A stretch of DNA of 64,000 bases, taken from positions 34,187,866 through 34,251,865 of the forward strand of contig CM076261.1 of assembly GCA_038380795.1 (NCBI GenBank), read 5' to 3'. The DNA comes from Pyrocephalus nanus (Eukaryota; Chordata; Aves; Passeriformes; Tyrannidae). A program made the translations under genes and the position numbers. Positions 10,188-24,664 of the stretch are shown here, piece after piece. The notes below the pieces were generated by a model, which had not been told where the DNA came from, did no database searches, and saw nothing but the letters and a program-made list of their open reading frames with translations. Position 1 is the stretch's first letter, and each line of letters opens with the position of its first letter.

Positions 10188-13100
10188 CTAAATAATCTTA
10201 AGTTTATCAGTTATGAAATGTTTTGTGTGTCTTGCAGAAATGAATAATAGCTTGCATTTCGTGTAAAATGGGACCTCTATTTGCTAGTAATGAGGATTTA
10301 CAAAATCTTTTTGTAGTCAAGTTTCTAGAAACTAAGAGAGTCTCAAACAGTGAGCCAGGCTTAACCCTGTAGTAAGATGACAACTTAAGCAATGTATAAC
10401 TTAGTAAGTAGTAAAAGAAGTAGGAAAAGTTAAAGTCATGTGAATTCACTGGACTTCTCTCTTCAGCTCTAACCCTGGAGTTAACTCACGGAGGTATTTA
10501 AGTGAACTTGCCTTAAGTGTCTGGATACAGGATTAGCTGACTCCAGAATTTCCTAACCTTCCTCACTGGCTGTCTTTCAGCAGTAAGTCACCTCTGTCCT
10601 CATGAGAGTTGACAAGTGGTATCAAGTCAGCGGAGAGAGCAGCGGGACCAGGGTATGGGCAGAGAGTGGCTGGCTGACTGTGTTAATATTCCCACCTTGT
10701 TTTCACAAAATGTCACTAAGTACTGTGACAGTAATAAACTTCAAAATTCAAACTTAATTAAAGCTCATTTAACACAGATGTTGCTACTAGCAACACAGTG
10801 ACACTGTCATTGTAACCTTTTCTGTCAAGGGGACTGCTACCAGTCTTTCAAAATATAACATCTTATGTATTCCTTGAATATATAAATCATATGCAGATTT
10901 TATATATACTATGCAATCAGACAGCAGAAAGCCACTTTTCTGCAAACAGATTTCTTTTTCTATGCAATTTCTTTTCTGGGGACATAAACTTTATTCAGAG
11001 TAAACAGGTTCAAAAAAATCCTTAATGAGTTCTATTAAGCAGTATTTAATAATACTGATATATTTTTAGTGGGATTCAGATTTGTTACATTGTTACACTG
11101 CTTTTCATTCTTTAAAGTGGTCCAATTCCTTTAATATCTATATATGTGGACACTGTTTCAGACTGCCTCCAGCACCTGTAGTTCTCATTTCACATATGCT
11201 TCCCAGATCTGTTGAAAGGACATAGACAAATACTTTTTTACCCTATAGGATATTCAAATGAATAGTCCAAAAGGTCAGAAGGAGGGCAGGTCTAAATGCC
11301 TTACCCATTTATCTCTAGAGCTACAACAGATAACACAACATTTGTATGTGCAATACTGTCAGCAGTTATCTGTCTTCTACAAACTCCTTTCCCATAAGCA
11401 ACCAATCCAAACTTTTACATATAAGTTCCCAGAAATACTTTGTTTGTTTTAATTCTGCAGGTTTTTTGTTTTTGTTTTTGGGGTTTTTTTTTTATGAATT
11501 TGCATTAGGCAGGGTGGACACCTGATGTATACAGCTCAAGATTTAGTGTACAATATCTGTACAGAATTACTAATACAGTTTCCTGATTTGCAGCACTAGA
11601 TCAACAATAAATGCATTTTGAAAGTCTTCTTCCAAAATTGTGAACCCACAGTGGACACTTCAGTAACCATGGTCCTCTGTTCACATAGCTTCATTTACTA
11701 TAAGCACTTGCCTAACTTCCCTTCATCCTCTTTCCCATAATGTTCTTATTTTTCTCCTTTTCCTCTGTGCCATCTGAAGCTTTTCACTTTCTTTCCCCCC
11801 ACTCCTACTTTCCCCTTTTGGCTAGTCAGCTTAAAGTAGAAGCCATAACCATGTCAAAGCCCCAACAGGTACTAAATGCCTGCCTCGGCACACCCATAGG
11901 GACAAGGCCACTTGGCTGCACTTCCTCCAGTGCTGCACTCCGCCAGCCTTCCCTCAGTGTGGACAGAGGCACAGACTCCTCTCCTGCTACAGAATTTCAC
12001 AGGACTTGCAGGAACTCCTTCACTGCCTTTAAGATTCTACTGCCTGACAAATTTAAGATGAACTGGTCAATAGATTAAAAAGCTATCACAGATAACTGAC
12101 AGGCACAGACACTGAAACTCTATCAGAAAGCCAGTAAATCATTTAAAATTATGCTGAAACAGAACTTCCTTATATATACAGACATAACAGAATTCTCTTA
12201 AACTGGATTTCCATTTGTTAGAGAAATGACAATATTAATGATTTATTTTGGTGTTTTTTGGGTTTTTTTTATCAACTTGTACTTTTAAATATCCACAGCG
12301 CAGAAAGATCATTGACTTCTGACAGGAGTTTTCTTCCAGGGTGCATGCATCACTGATTATAGTCTAGCTCATGTACAATCAGAATTCCATTACTTCATAC
12401 TGTAATTAAGGTTATGTGGATCAATTACTAAATTAATTCCAGGGTTATAAAACTATCATTAAAGTCAGAGAATGATTCAGGGAATTGCAGATACTGGGTA
12501 GGTAACACTTGAGACAAAACTTCCTTGAATCTTTTCTGCCAATGTCAAGAGTGCATCCTAAGTTTTCTGAAAACTAGTTCAACAAATTTAGTGGTGTCAG
12601 AAATAATGGTCCTACTCCAGCTTCAGAGTTTAGCTAAGCAATTACAAAAAATACATTCATTGGTTTTATACTGGTTTTTTAGTCCATCTATTGTGTTCCA
12701 GCTGCTGCTTCTTTGTGTTAAAATACAACAGAATTGTAGGTCATTTCCTTGACTGACAATGCATCTTCAAGATACACTTACATCAGCATATTTAAATGTG
12801 TACTGAAAATATAGAAGCACTAGCCTGATTCACTTTAAAAAGTTTATACCTTTTGACATTTTCCATTCTCTTTTCTAAATTAACTTCTTACAAAGTGAAC
12901 ATATTTATATTGCAAGATGCAATCACCAAAAGGAATACACAAACCATTCAAAATAGAGCTAGTTAGCGTAGGTTTTTAATTTGAAAAATAATTTACAGGC
13001 AATATTAAAATGTAGACAAAGCAAAAAAACACATCCTTTTAAATGATAGAATAAACCAATTTCACATGAAATACTCTCCTTTTGATGTTATACAGTAAAA

Positions 13101-14597
13101 ACATTTTTAGCTTACACTGCTTAGAAATATGTCAAGTACTTCTCTAACTTCTTTTTTACAGTATGTAGTGTACTACTGACATAGGGATGACTCAACCACA
13201 TTAAGACAACTTTAGATTTTAGCATTGATCTCTCCAACTTGTATGTCTTTTATTTTTTTAGATAAATTACTGTATTGTAAGAGTTGCTTATCACACAATC
13301 AGAAATCTTCAAACTGCATCTCCCAAAGTACAATTTTAATCCTCTTTTCAAACACCAGCCTTTTTCCTACACAGCCTTTAGTCTGCTCTTAAAACCAATT
13401 ATAGTAATCTAGTAATAAAATAATTTTTATATAATTTTTTTTCTTGGAGATGTGTCCAGTGCAACCACCAAAACTTAACATTACTGTAAGAATTTTTGAA
13501 AGGATATCACCTAACATTTCTTGGCTCAAAGAAGTTGTAGGTATTGAATGGGATCAAACAAAATTCAAAATTTCCACTTTGTGAGTTGAATGTATACATA
13601 CAGATTCAACTTTTTTAATTAGTTATGTTTAGCCAATTTGTGATTACCTGGACTACTATTCATTTCTTAGACTGTAAGGTTGAACACATAGGAGATTTCA
13701 GCATCAAAACACAACACTTCAGAAATTTAAAGCCATATAATGATTTTAAAGTGCTGAAAGTATTTTTTGTCAGAGCCTAGTATAATTTCATAAAATCATA
13801 GCACTTATTATAAACTGGCTTAAAGCAAAGCAGAGTCATTAATCAACTGTAGCAGGAGAAAGCAAAATACAAATAATGGACAGAGTCACTACTTTGTCTT
13901 GGGATGAAACAGGCAGCACAAGCTACAAGAAACACAGAAGTCAGGGAAGATCATGACACCTAATCATTAATTCTTTGCTAGTTTTGTGTCTAATGCTACA
14001 AGACAGGGACAAATAATATCCTCTGAAGAAATGTCTGGTACTAGCAAAGGCTGTTCACGTACTACATGAGAAACAGCATCATTTGAGAACACTTTTCCCC
14101 TTTCAGCCTTCTCCCTTTAGACTCTGGTCTTTCTCACTGCTTCAAAACAACAGATCAAAGCACCTAAGGGTAATTGATGAAATGTGGGACAACCCAAATA
14201 TCTCAAAGCAACATCTTCTAGGTTTAGGTCTGACAAGTAGCTGGTAAAGCTACTCAGTAGCCCTGATTTGTACCCCTGGTTTGTACCAGCTCAGCTTTCT
14301 ATCTTAGCTGACCCTAGAGGTCTTTAGTCTGGAGAAAGAGAAGCTTAGCTAAAAGGACAAGTCTTCCTACTGTAAGGCTGGTAGGATAGTCCTTATTGCA
14401 ACACAAATGGCTTGAGGGGAGGCTAAAGTACACAACTTATATCAGACATGAACTTTTAGGTGAACAGCATCAGGTAAGAAGGGAACCACACATAAATGGT
14501 GAGTGCAAGACTAGAGATCTTCCCATAAGAAGACTGGCATTTTGTTTTTAACATCTTTCCATGGATCAGCAGCCAACCAGCCATGTCGGGTTTTTAC
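10188..14597. other. AT-rich intergenic DNA, nothing recognised
   Basis: No repeat family or exon was identified by eye. Slightly more GC-rich islands at about 10450-10660 and 11840-12010 have no recognisable domain; the second holds a 112-codon frame (11740-12078) starting in a T/C-rich tract. T-rich simple sequence lies at 11460-11495 and 12250-12271. Confidence 0.5.
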
Positions 14598-14650
14598 CAG
14601 ACATAGGCTCTTCACCATTATTTTATCAGACATAGGCTCTTCACCATTAT
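14598..14650. repeat. 29-bp tandem duplication
   Basis: CAGACATAGGCTCTTCACCA plus four further bases occurs at 14598 and again at 14627. This is two units with a 29-bp period, the second partial. The near-identity suggests a recent local duplication. Confidence 0.85.
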
Positions 14651-16883
14651 CCCCAGGAGCTTTAGCACAGCCTGGTAACACAACTGCAGAACCCAGTACA
14701 ATATCATAACCTTCTCAGATCAGAAAGCCAACACCACATCTAGCACACATAGATTTCATGCCCTGTAAGTCCAGAGATAGATAATTTAGTAAGGAGACAG
14801 AGAGACATCCCAAATTGTGCTTTTTAAACTTTTTAAAAATCTTTTAAAGTCTTCTATTTTTAATAATTACTAGTATCAAGTAATGAGCAAGAATTATATA
14901 CAGAAGTCAAATCACCAATTTTCCTATTTGAAACATTACACCTAAAAGAGATTTTTAAACTGTTTTACCCAAGCAAAAAGGACACAGGACTGGTTGTCAT
15001 GACATAAGAGGCAGAGGAAAAGATTATGTGCACACATATATGCGGACATATGTTTGAGTATAGATAACTCATGGTACAAAAGAATTGTTGGTCACTTGCT
15101 TTATGATTTTAACATAGCACAGGGTAATGTTCTAGCATGATATAGCCAAATGACAGGTTTTTGCTGTTCATTTGTATGGCTGCATAGTACAAGTAGCCAC
15201 TGCATTGTGCTGTTACACTCACAGATCAGTACTACTACACTGCTCATCCGTATGAGCTCATCCTCAGAAAAATCAGATTTGTGTCACACTGAAAACACTG
15301 ACAGAGCCTGCTGAACCAATACATACAACCTGCAACGACTCTGGCCAAGAGGGAAGAGGGAATACAGTCATACTGAGGTACTTGAAAGAAAGATTAGGGT
15401 GCTTAAAAGGGAAAGCAAAGCCAGATTTAGCAGTCCTTTATTAGGTACCAAATCCTTCACTTCGCTATATACTTTCCTGCAGAGGATTTTTTTCCTTTGG
15501 CTCAGAGCTTCCTTAGCCTTAAACAAATCAGGTATCACAACTGGCAAAATGTTTAGTCCTATGGGTACCAACACAGATGTACTGTCTATAGTTATGAAAT
15601 TGCTTGTCTGTTCAACTTGTAAATTCAGCAAAAGTAGTAGATATCTTGTGAAAAACAGACGTCTGCAATGCCAACTAGCACGATGATACATATCTGGTAT
15701 TTTATACTCAAAAAATTAGGAGGGAGTTTAATAAATACAGAATACATATGCATTTTCATATTTGAAAATATACATGTCAATAAATTTGTGTGCACATGTA
15801 ACAATCCAGTTAGAAAACCTGACAGGTAAGAAATCCTTTTTGCATCAGTTATTCAGGCTGCAGTTATTCAGCAATATTACCAGTGCATAAAAATATCAAT
15901 ACCACTACTACAACCAACAAAGATGTGTGAGTATTGTGAGTTCTGCGTTGTTGTCAGCACAACCATGTCTTTCATATCCTTTTACCACCAAGAAGAAGAG
16001 AGCTGGTTACAGTCACCCAAGCTATGTGACACCCTGTTCAAATGCTACAGCTCAACAGTATAGCCTTAACATAAAACAAATATCCTGAACTACTACCTAT
16101 ATGTTATGCATACATTTAAAAACATTCATATACTAAATGAATCAAGATAGAGACCAGGATTTTTTTCATTTATCAAAAAACTGATAGGCTAGGTTCTATA
16201 ATCAAGTCAGAGATTTTTTATGAAAATTGAAAATCCTTTTTATTGGATCCTTCGATGGATTCTTTTGGATCCTTTCAATTGAAGCTAGTGTGGAAAAATA
16301 TGGAAAAGTACTTATTAGAGAAAAACAAGTGTAATAAATGAGTGATTAAGGTTTTCATTCATAGTAAAATACACACAAGTGTGACAGCCATTGACTTTAA
16401 TATCTTTGAGTTATACTAACACACCACAGGTATATAGGGTATCTAGCTTCAGTATGTCAAGACAGGCTTTGGATAGGCTTTATAATTTTGTATCTGTGAG
16501 AAGAAGTGATATGATTTATAGGGTTCTTTTTGTATTATAATTCTGACTATGAATTATAGGCTGGGTTCATGGTACAAATCCCAGCATCAGGGAAAGTTTT
16601 TTCCCACTTAGCATATGTATATAACTACTCAATCACAGTATCTTCCAGAATTTTGTAATCATCTATTAGGTCCTTCTTGAGAAATATTTAAAAAAAAAAA
16701 AAAAGGTGGTTTCCATACAGTAGAAAATATCTTACCAAAGCTACCTCCTACCATAAGTTTAAAGGAAATAAAGGAAACTACATGATGTTTTTAAATAGTG
16801 TTCCTTGGCAGTTTTGAAAAAAAAACAGAAACAAACCCACATATATTCCCAGAAAGTCATTCACAGGAAAAGGCTTGTATATT
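14651..16883. other. AT-rich intergenic DNA, nothing recognised
   Basis: No feature was recognised apart from a poly-A run at about 16690-16704. Two opposed frames of about 100 codons overlap at 15368-15691 (see findings). Confidence 0.5.
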
Positions 16884-16950
16884 CAGTTAAAAAAACAAAA
16901 CAAAACAAAACACAGACAAACAAAACAAAAACAAAACAAAAAACCCCACA
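16884..16950 (+). repeat. (AAAAC)n-type simple repeat
   Basis: An A/C-only tract of AAAAC and AAAC units ending in ACCCC. It produces the low-complexity Lys/Thr/Asn frame 16805-17011. Confidence 0.9.
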
Positions 16951-19900
16951 ATGGTCTTCTCTGCATAACATTTTAAAAAGAAATAAAAATAATGTGTTGG
17001 ATGAAAACTGATCACATGATTTTGAAGACTGGTAGCTACTTGTAGCTTTCATTTCTGTCAAACCTGCAAACACATTTATACAATTTGCTCTGAAACATTT
17101 TCCTCACTAACACGTCTGAAAAATTCCATCCACTCTAAGGCAATTTCTTAAATGGTAAGACATTGAAGAATTTGTTTTCTTCATATTTATAACCATGGTA
17201 AATGGCTGATGATAAAATTTTGTTCTTGAGCTGTGTATTTCACAACAATTTTGCAAAACTTTCATGAAGCTTGTAGGCACACACTGAAAATGTCTCAGAA
17301 GGTGATTTTTCCTTTCAAAATGAAACACATTGCATTTAATTTTACCTAGCACACGTCTTGAAAAAAGCATATAAATTCTTTGGTATGTGAGCACAGTATA
17401 ATACAAGCATAAAGACACTATATTTAGTAAGGTTTATGTTCTTGTACATATTATCAACACCTGTAGATGGATAAACCAGGAATGGTGACCTTTATACAAA
17501 TGAGCAGAATTTCCTTTCTACATTAAATTAATCTTAATTCTTATGATTATGCAGGAATAGGAATATTTTAATTCTGTCCAAAAAAAAGATTAATTATTTT
17601 TCTATTTATTTGTTTTCCTTCCAGCTTGTTCCTATCAGTTTGTCTCATATTTACTACTACTTCATTACTTCATAAACAGGAAACTCAATACATTTGTATC
17701 AATTATTATTGTAAAGATGAAATATTACTTATTCTCACTGTTAAACTTCATGAGGTAATGCTTTTGGCTCTGCATAATTATTAGCAGTTTGGCAATAATT
17801 ATATCACTTAAACTGACTTCTTCACTGTTCATTTAACTCCTTTATTTTCTCTGACTTTTTGCAGATGATAGAATTCCATGTCTTGAACTATGACCTTCAT
17901 ACTTCAGTATGTAATATTGCCTATGTAGGCAACTAAATATGATGAGAAACTCTTCAATTTTATCCATCATCAGAGAGGAATTGTATTAATCAGTATATAG
18001 AGACTAAGAGAACAAATGTCCTACAAACCCCCAAAAATACTCATATATTTTGCCAAATGATTTTTTTTAAATTCACATAGGTTTTTCAGAATTTTTCCTT
18101 ACCTTAAGAACAAAAATAAGTCAAAACACTATAGCATCCTCAAGTCCAAAATACATGAAATAATCTAATACTCCAGTTTTGGATTTCAATTCATACTCAT
18201 AAAAATTATTTTAAAACTTTGCATGTAATCATAGAAAGAATGTTATGCTGGTAGCTTAACACTAGAGAAAGAAAATGTCTTGCCAACTCACTAATTATTT
18301 ACATGTGTGAGCAAGCATCACTCTAGCAAAAATAGAGGTAAGTGTTGGTCAGAGTGTTGCAGCACGGCTCATGGGGCTTTCATAAGGATAGGCATCAAAA
18401 CTGCATGTAGTGTTCTCCATCATTTTAGTCAGCTGTCAGTGACATTTGACCAGAATTGAACTCCAGCAATAGCGACTACCACAAGACTGAATATAAAACA
18501 GCTTTTGACAAGGAAATATGCGAGAAAAACACATGCAGCATAGGACTGTCAGTAGAATACATATATAGCTGCAGATAAAAGAGGAGACATTGTTATATAA
18601 AAACTAAATTAAGTGACAGAAATGATATGAGTAAAAACACCTGGTATAGAACTGACACAATATTAGACATCATTAGACATTGCTCCTGCAGCTGGGGAAG
18701 CTTTCCAAATTAGAATTTGGCTGTATTTGAACTACTGTCAGCAATGTTTGGAGTGACATAAAACCACATTATGTGCTTTACAAATACACTCCCTGTAGCA
18801 GTCATCAAGTGTTCACTTTTTTTTTCCTTTTAATTTATTAATGATCATAAGGACTATGAATGGCACTTGACTTGTTAGGTTAAAAACTAAACATAACAGT
18901 TGAATAAAACAGTGCTTTCCAAGGACGATCCATCACAACTGCCAGTAGCAACAATTTCTCATAAATAAAAATCTAAGCTTACAAAAGCAAACAAAGTTTC
19001 TCTCTAATTGAAACTACAGTACTAAAAAACCTTTTACAGTCAAACCCCTTCAATAGTTTTTAGAGCCTTAAGAGCTAGAAAGCATCTGGACTAATTTTGT
19101 TTCAATGACAATATTCCTAAACTAGTTCCAGTTTTAACAGGATCATCTTATTTAGTCCAAAGAATGGAAAAGAAGAAAAGGTAGAGATTCAAGGTAAATT
19201 ACCAAAAATCTATTGGTTATGAGTTTTCGCAATTTCAGAGGTCCAAGGTAGACAAGATTTACCACTTAAACATAGTTATGCAAAAATCAGTTGGCTTCCT
19301 GATAAAGGATAGCAATTACGCTTGTAAATTTTCTCTGACCTAATATTTTATAAGCACTGGTGGGAGGAAGAAAAGAATCATCAGAAGGTCAAAAGTAAAT
19401 ATAAGTAATAAGGATGAGTCACAATGGCATAAAATACAACTGCCAAAAGAAGTCAATATCAATGCAGGGATTCATGAAGATAAATTACAAGCAAAATGAA
19501 AACAATTTTACAAGTAGATTTAGTAAGTGTCTTTTCTTTCAGTTATTACTGAAATTCATGAACAGAATATTTGGCTTAACATCCACTGCAGTGAACTGCA
19601 ATTCAGATTAAACTGTTGTTATGCATATGAAATTTTATTCTTTCACAAATTGCTAGAGTAATATTTTTTTTTTTAATTTCAAAGACAATCTCTTATAAAT
19701 TCCTCATTCTAACTGTCCATGTTGTTTTGGGCTCAAGATGTTTCAGAGATAAATTTAATTGACATGATATCTGTTGGTTGGTTGAGCTGATAAGACAAAA
19801 GCCTCAAAACTATACATAAAAGTCTTCCTGTTATTTCTGCCTCTGGCTGAGTTTCTTTTATGATAAACAGATGAAATGTATTACAAGTACTAAGCTGACA

Positions 19901-20669
19901 GAGGACAAGCAGTTTGAAAAGTAGTATAAAGTGCTTTCCTGTTGAATATATTTATTACAGAAAAAGTCTTTAAACAACGTTTTGTTATTAGCATACTCTA
20001 CAGAATGTTATTGAAGAGTATTGTTTTTATTCTGTAGCAGAGCAGTTTAAAAAAAAAAGACAGGAATAAGCTAATTTTTTGTTAAATTCCTAAAACTAAG
20101 AACTTGAATTTACCTCTGATTAAATCTTGGAAGACTTTTCCATGAGCTTTAAGCTATTTGAAATAAATAACTATTTCCAAGTATGAATATAACTTCAAAA
20201 GCAGATGCATCATATCTCTTAAAGATATAATTCAACACAAAGTTAGATACTTCCCAGAGTGCCTTTTTTCCCTTAAAAAAAAACAAAAACAAAAACAAAC
20301 AAACAAAAAACACCAAATCAAAACAACAACAACACACCAAACCTCTGAATATATTTTGGCTGTATTTAATATCTGAGGAACAAAGTAGTTTGAAGTATAT
20401 TTTTTTGTAGCGATGAAAAAAAAAGTCAAATATTCAGTTTATGCAAGCCAGCATCATTTTTTTCCTGTGAAAGTCAATGTAAAGATTAGTCACAATCATG
20501 CATCAGATAGTAAATTGATCAGAGAATTTATTGTGCTCCAAGTCAGAATATCATGACTCTTTCCACTTTCATATAATACTGCATACAGGTGAATTCCAAA
20601 TAAACAATTTCAACCTTGCAACAAACTTAATACTCCCAAAAGACAATCAAGAAAGTGTGTTTATATTTC
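16951..20669. other. AT-rich intergenic DNA with one A/C-rich tract
   Basis: An (AAAAAC)n/(AAAC)n tract lies at about 20272-20340 and poly-T or poly-A runs near 18061 and 19663. No exon, RNA gene or dispersed repeat was recognised. Confidence 0.5.
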
Positions 20670-21145
20670 AGCCTGAGTCAGCAGTGTGACCTGGCAGCAA
20701 GGAACATCATTAGCATCACAGTCTGTGTTAATGGGAGCATAGCCAGGAGGCTGAGGGGAGGATTAATCTCCCTCACTCAGTGCTAGTGAGACAATATCTA
20801 GAATACTGTGTCCAGTGTTGGATCCTCAGTAAAAGGCAGGTGTTGAACAACTGAGTCAAGTTCAGCAATGGGAGGCTATGCCATGCTCTTGCCCTTTGGG
20901 AAGGAGCTCTTTTTGGAGGAAGACAACTGGAAGATGAGAGACAACAAACACTAAGAAAACTTTGCAATTTGATATAAGGGGAAGGGACTGGAAATCATTA
21001 TGGGGATAATTAAGCAGCAGAACAAGTTCTCTACAGTTTCCATCCTTGTAGACTTTTAAGACTGGATCTCAACTCTGTGTGGATCCTGCTTTGAGCAAGT
21101 TGGACTAGGGGACCTCCTGTGGCCCCTTTGAACCTGAATTACTCT
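20670..21145 (+). mobile_element. Old CR1 fragment, plus strand
   Basis: The order of blocks follows the CR1 3' end in plus orientation. CCTGAGTCAGCAGTGTGACC matches the [18 protein letters not shown] region of the better preserved copies. The block with ACTGTGTCCAGTGTTGG matches the CVQFWA-coding region. The end GTTGGACTAGGGGACCTCCT is the CR1 3' UTR. Several indels break the reading frame, and the terminal 8-bp units are degraded to CTCTGTAATTGTAAT, so this is an older copy than those at 512 and 56381. Confidence 0.85.
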
Positions 21146-21783
21146 GTAATTGTAATGCAGAATTATACACACGTATTTTGGCAAAAAATAGAGCATTTGA
21201 TTTTGGTAATTATCTTAACTAATCTGAACATTCATTGTAGCAGACAATAGTCTCCTGTTACAAACTGGCTCTATTCAAGAAGTGCAGAAGATAAAAAAAA
21301 AAAGTTCAGGACAAACAGCACATGTGACCAGAATCTCAACCGACTCCCAGTGCAGTCCTGCTAAACTACAAGAGGATTTTGCTGATTTCTTAATTTAGGT
21401 GTTTCCTTTAAACTTATGTATGTGCACACACATATCTCCTAATGTTTGAAATGCAATCACATGAGCACTTTAACACACACTTATTACTAGCCAAGACCAA
21501 TTTTGCAAGACATCCAGACACACTATTACGTACTATGTTTTAATGTGTGCTGAATTCTCTTTCATGTTTTTCCCACTCATATGTATTCAATTCTGTTCTC
21601 ATCAACAACAAAATTCAATAATATAGCAGAATAGCACTATTTCCCCTTTATCAAAGGGGATGAATATGTTGAACCAACAGTCAGTACATCAGTCTGTTTA
21701 CAGTACTGTCACTAAAGCAAGTTGGTGAATTAAGTTCACATGAAGAAGGATGATCCTCACCTGTGAAGTTCATGCCTAGAACA

Positions 21784-21826
21784 GAGTCAATTAGTTATAA
21801 TCAGGATACTGAGTCAATTAATTATA
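21784..21826. repeat. 27-bp-period partial duplication
   Basis: GAGTCAATTAGTTATAA at 21784 is followed at 21811 by GAGTCAATTAATTATAA, with one mismatch in 17. Confidence 0.75.
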
Positions 21827-22225
21827 AAAATGAAAGCAAATTCAGGTCGCATTAACAATTCAGTCTTTACATTTGATATCTATTCTATTTTCAAATTTCA
21901 GAGTATGCTGTGAAGCTAAGACACAGACATACAAACTTCAAATTAAACCTCATTTGAGCATTATAATAAGCCATAGATACTAATTTATGTGTTCATTTCC
22001 AGCTCTGGATTCATGAGAAGTTATAGGCAATTTTCCTGTTAGACAAAAGTAGACATTCACTTAGGTTGGAATTCAAAAGAAGCATATCTTAGTACAATTA
22101 TAATACTAGATTAGCTTATCTAAATCACTTTAGACTCCTAGTTTAAAGTAAAAAAAAAAAAAAAAAGAAAAAAGATGTTTCATTCTGCATGGAACTAGCC
22201 CTTGTGAAGAGTAGGAGCAAGAATA

Positions 22226-22251
22226 TATAACTTCACTTATGTGAAGTTATA
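22226..22251. repeat. Perfect inverted repeat, 11-bp arms
   Basis: TATAACTTCAC, a 4-nt loop (TTAT), then GTGAAGTTATA. The stem is too short for a microRNA precursor. It may be a cruciform-prone site. Confidence 0.85.
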
Positions 22252-24664
22252 ATTTCAAACAGGCATCCTTATCAGTAACAGGGATGGTAACCTCTCAGGA
22301 GACAAACCAGAAGGTTTGGCATCCTGGTTGTGAAGCATTAATTTATGTACTACAAAAGCTCTCAAATTAAATAAACCAATCCCAGAAGGTAACTGGTGGA
22401 AAAAGTCATTATTCAGAGAAAGTCTATAAGGAGGACATTGAATTATTTAAATTGTCTACTCATGCATTCTTCACTGATGAGAGAGACCATTACTATTGGA
22501 TGAAAGACATCAACATAATATTGTTTCATTTTGCAGCACAAGACTTTTCTGAAGTATGAGGGATCAATGTCAGATTTATCTAAGTGTACCAATATAAGAA
22601 ACCTCAAATCTGATTTCTTCCATTTTCTATTATGAGGGCTGAAATTTAGAGGAATTTACCTTATTCTCATTTACAGTCAAAACAAAATATTAGGAGAAAC
22701 TCATATGTCAAGAAGGCAGCTGACAGTAAGTCTCTAAAGCTATAGCTACCACCTCATCCTGACACTAACTAGATAGAGATGTCATAAGATTCCAGCAACT
22801 AAATGACAAAATAGATTTGAGAGAAACAGCACTGATTTGTCAGGAAGTCAAACTCATGACTATAGAACAAAAAAACCCCAAACCAAATCATATTTGAAAG
22901 GAAAAACTGAAAAAAAAAGTCTGAGTTACATCAGGCAGAATGCAAGTGGAAAAGAATTGCTACTTTCTTTAAAAAGATGTGTTCTCTTTTTAAGCCTAAA
23001 GCTCAGCATTGTACTTTGTCATCAGTTTAGATTTTTGTTTTTCTGTGTCTGCATTCACAAATCTTTGTGCTCATAATTCTCACTGATTTCCATAGAATAC
23101 CCTTTTGACCTCACATAGTTTGTCATATATGCTAGGAACAAGTTCTTCATTATGACATGCTTACTTCTTTCCCTTTGAAAGGCAGGAATTTAGTTGCATA
23201 CAATTAGTATTCTAGGCCTCCTTTAATCTTGGAAATTTAGGGTTATTTTCTTAATGTACTGATACATTTATGCTTATGGAAATATAGGCAAAAAATTTTG
23301 GACTCCTAATACTTTACTTATTTCCTTTTTCCAGGTAGGGTTGTTTCGGAGACTTTCATGCACTGGTTTCTGTTTTTTGCTATTCATTATGTTTAGAGAC
23401 CACAGACTGTTGCATGGAAACACAAAGAAATCGAGAGGGGAAAAAAAATTTTCATTTTCCAACTTTTCATTTCAGGTTTAGTATACAGTTTTAAGAAAGA
23501 AAATTATTTTTACATTATCTGTTTCTAGTAAAAGCATTAGAAGAACCTAAGCATGATAAGCAACCTTAGGAACAAACCACTTGAAAAACCATAGTTTGCT
23601 GCTGCATATCAACTGGTTTCTTGAAACAATTAATTTATTAACTAATAGTTCCTAGGAGTTTGGTATCAATTTTTCTGGAATATTCAGCTATTCTTTAAAA
23701 AGTAATATAAGTGAAATAAAAATAGAAATTAACTAGACCATTATAATGGGCTAACACATCAGTGATGCAATTTGAAAACCATATTACAAACAGATTTATG
23801 AAATTAATGTGAATCTTAATTTATACTAATACTTCACTTAAAAAATTTCTAGCATGCCTATTATTAGATTTGCTGGCTCTTTATGGTACCTCCTGGATGC
23901 CATTTGACAAAGAGTAACTAAGGAACTGGACAGTCAATGAACTTCCCAGAATCTAGGTTTTTACTGAGAATTCCATAATGTATTAGAGGAAAACTGTAAG
24001 AAACAGGTAGCTGCTTAATTCTCCAGTAAGGCTTAGACCACTAAAGTTAAAATCACTGAGTGTTTGTTAAAGAGTTCATAGGAAAATAATTGCTGCCTGA
24101 ACAGCAGTAGAAAGGTTTTCCAATTTCAGTCCAGTATCTTAAGGAAAATTGCATTTCTCCTGCTGGCATTATCCATTACCTTGAAATGGGTTGATGCTGC
24201 TGAATGAACTGTACACAAGAAATCTTCCTTTTAACTACTTTTGTGTTATTTTCATATGCTTATCTGGTGTCTCAATCCAAATCAAGGCTGTAAGACCTTG
24301 CATATATATATACTTTGTGCCACTTTAACACCAACCTTCTCTGCAAATGAGTTTATATTGCTTATCAATTGACTTTGTAACCTGATTAAATTATCTATTT
24401 TTCAAACAATAATGAAAAAAATATAAATTATCATTGACATAGTTTAATTCAGAAAGATTTTGTGCTGCTGGGAAAGACATCAAATAAGCAGGCAAAAAAG
24501 TGTGTCCAGATAATAAAGATACTCTGTAATCCACTAATTGACTCTCCTGATAACTTAGGTAGTAATGAAGCGTAGTTATAGCCTTTGTTGTACATTCAAT
24601 ACAATAATTTGTAAAGTCTTCATTAACTATGTCCTCATACATAATTTATCTGTAAATCTAATAA

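Larger units (their letters stand above)
21146..24664. other. AT-rich intergenic DNA, small repeats and hairpins
   Basis: It contains a 27-bp-period partial duplication starting GAGTCAATTA at 21784 and 21811. There is a perfect 8-bp hairpin TCCCCTTT/AAAGGGGA at 21642-21660 and an 11-bp hairpin at 22226-22251. An A tract lies at about 22150-22166. No gene was recognised. Confidence 0.5.

Noticed and set aside
14598..14650. Direct repeats that might suggest a CRISPR array
   Set aside because: Only two abutting units with no distinct spacers, in a eukaryotic genome; this is a simple tandem duplication.
22226..22251. Hairpin as a microRNA precursor
   Set aside because: The stem is only 11 bp and does not extend beyond the perfect arms; precursors need a stem of roughly 30 bp.
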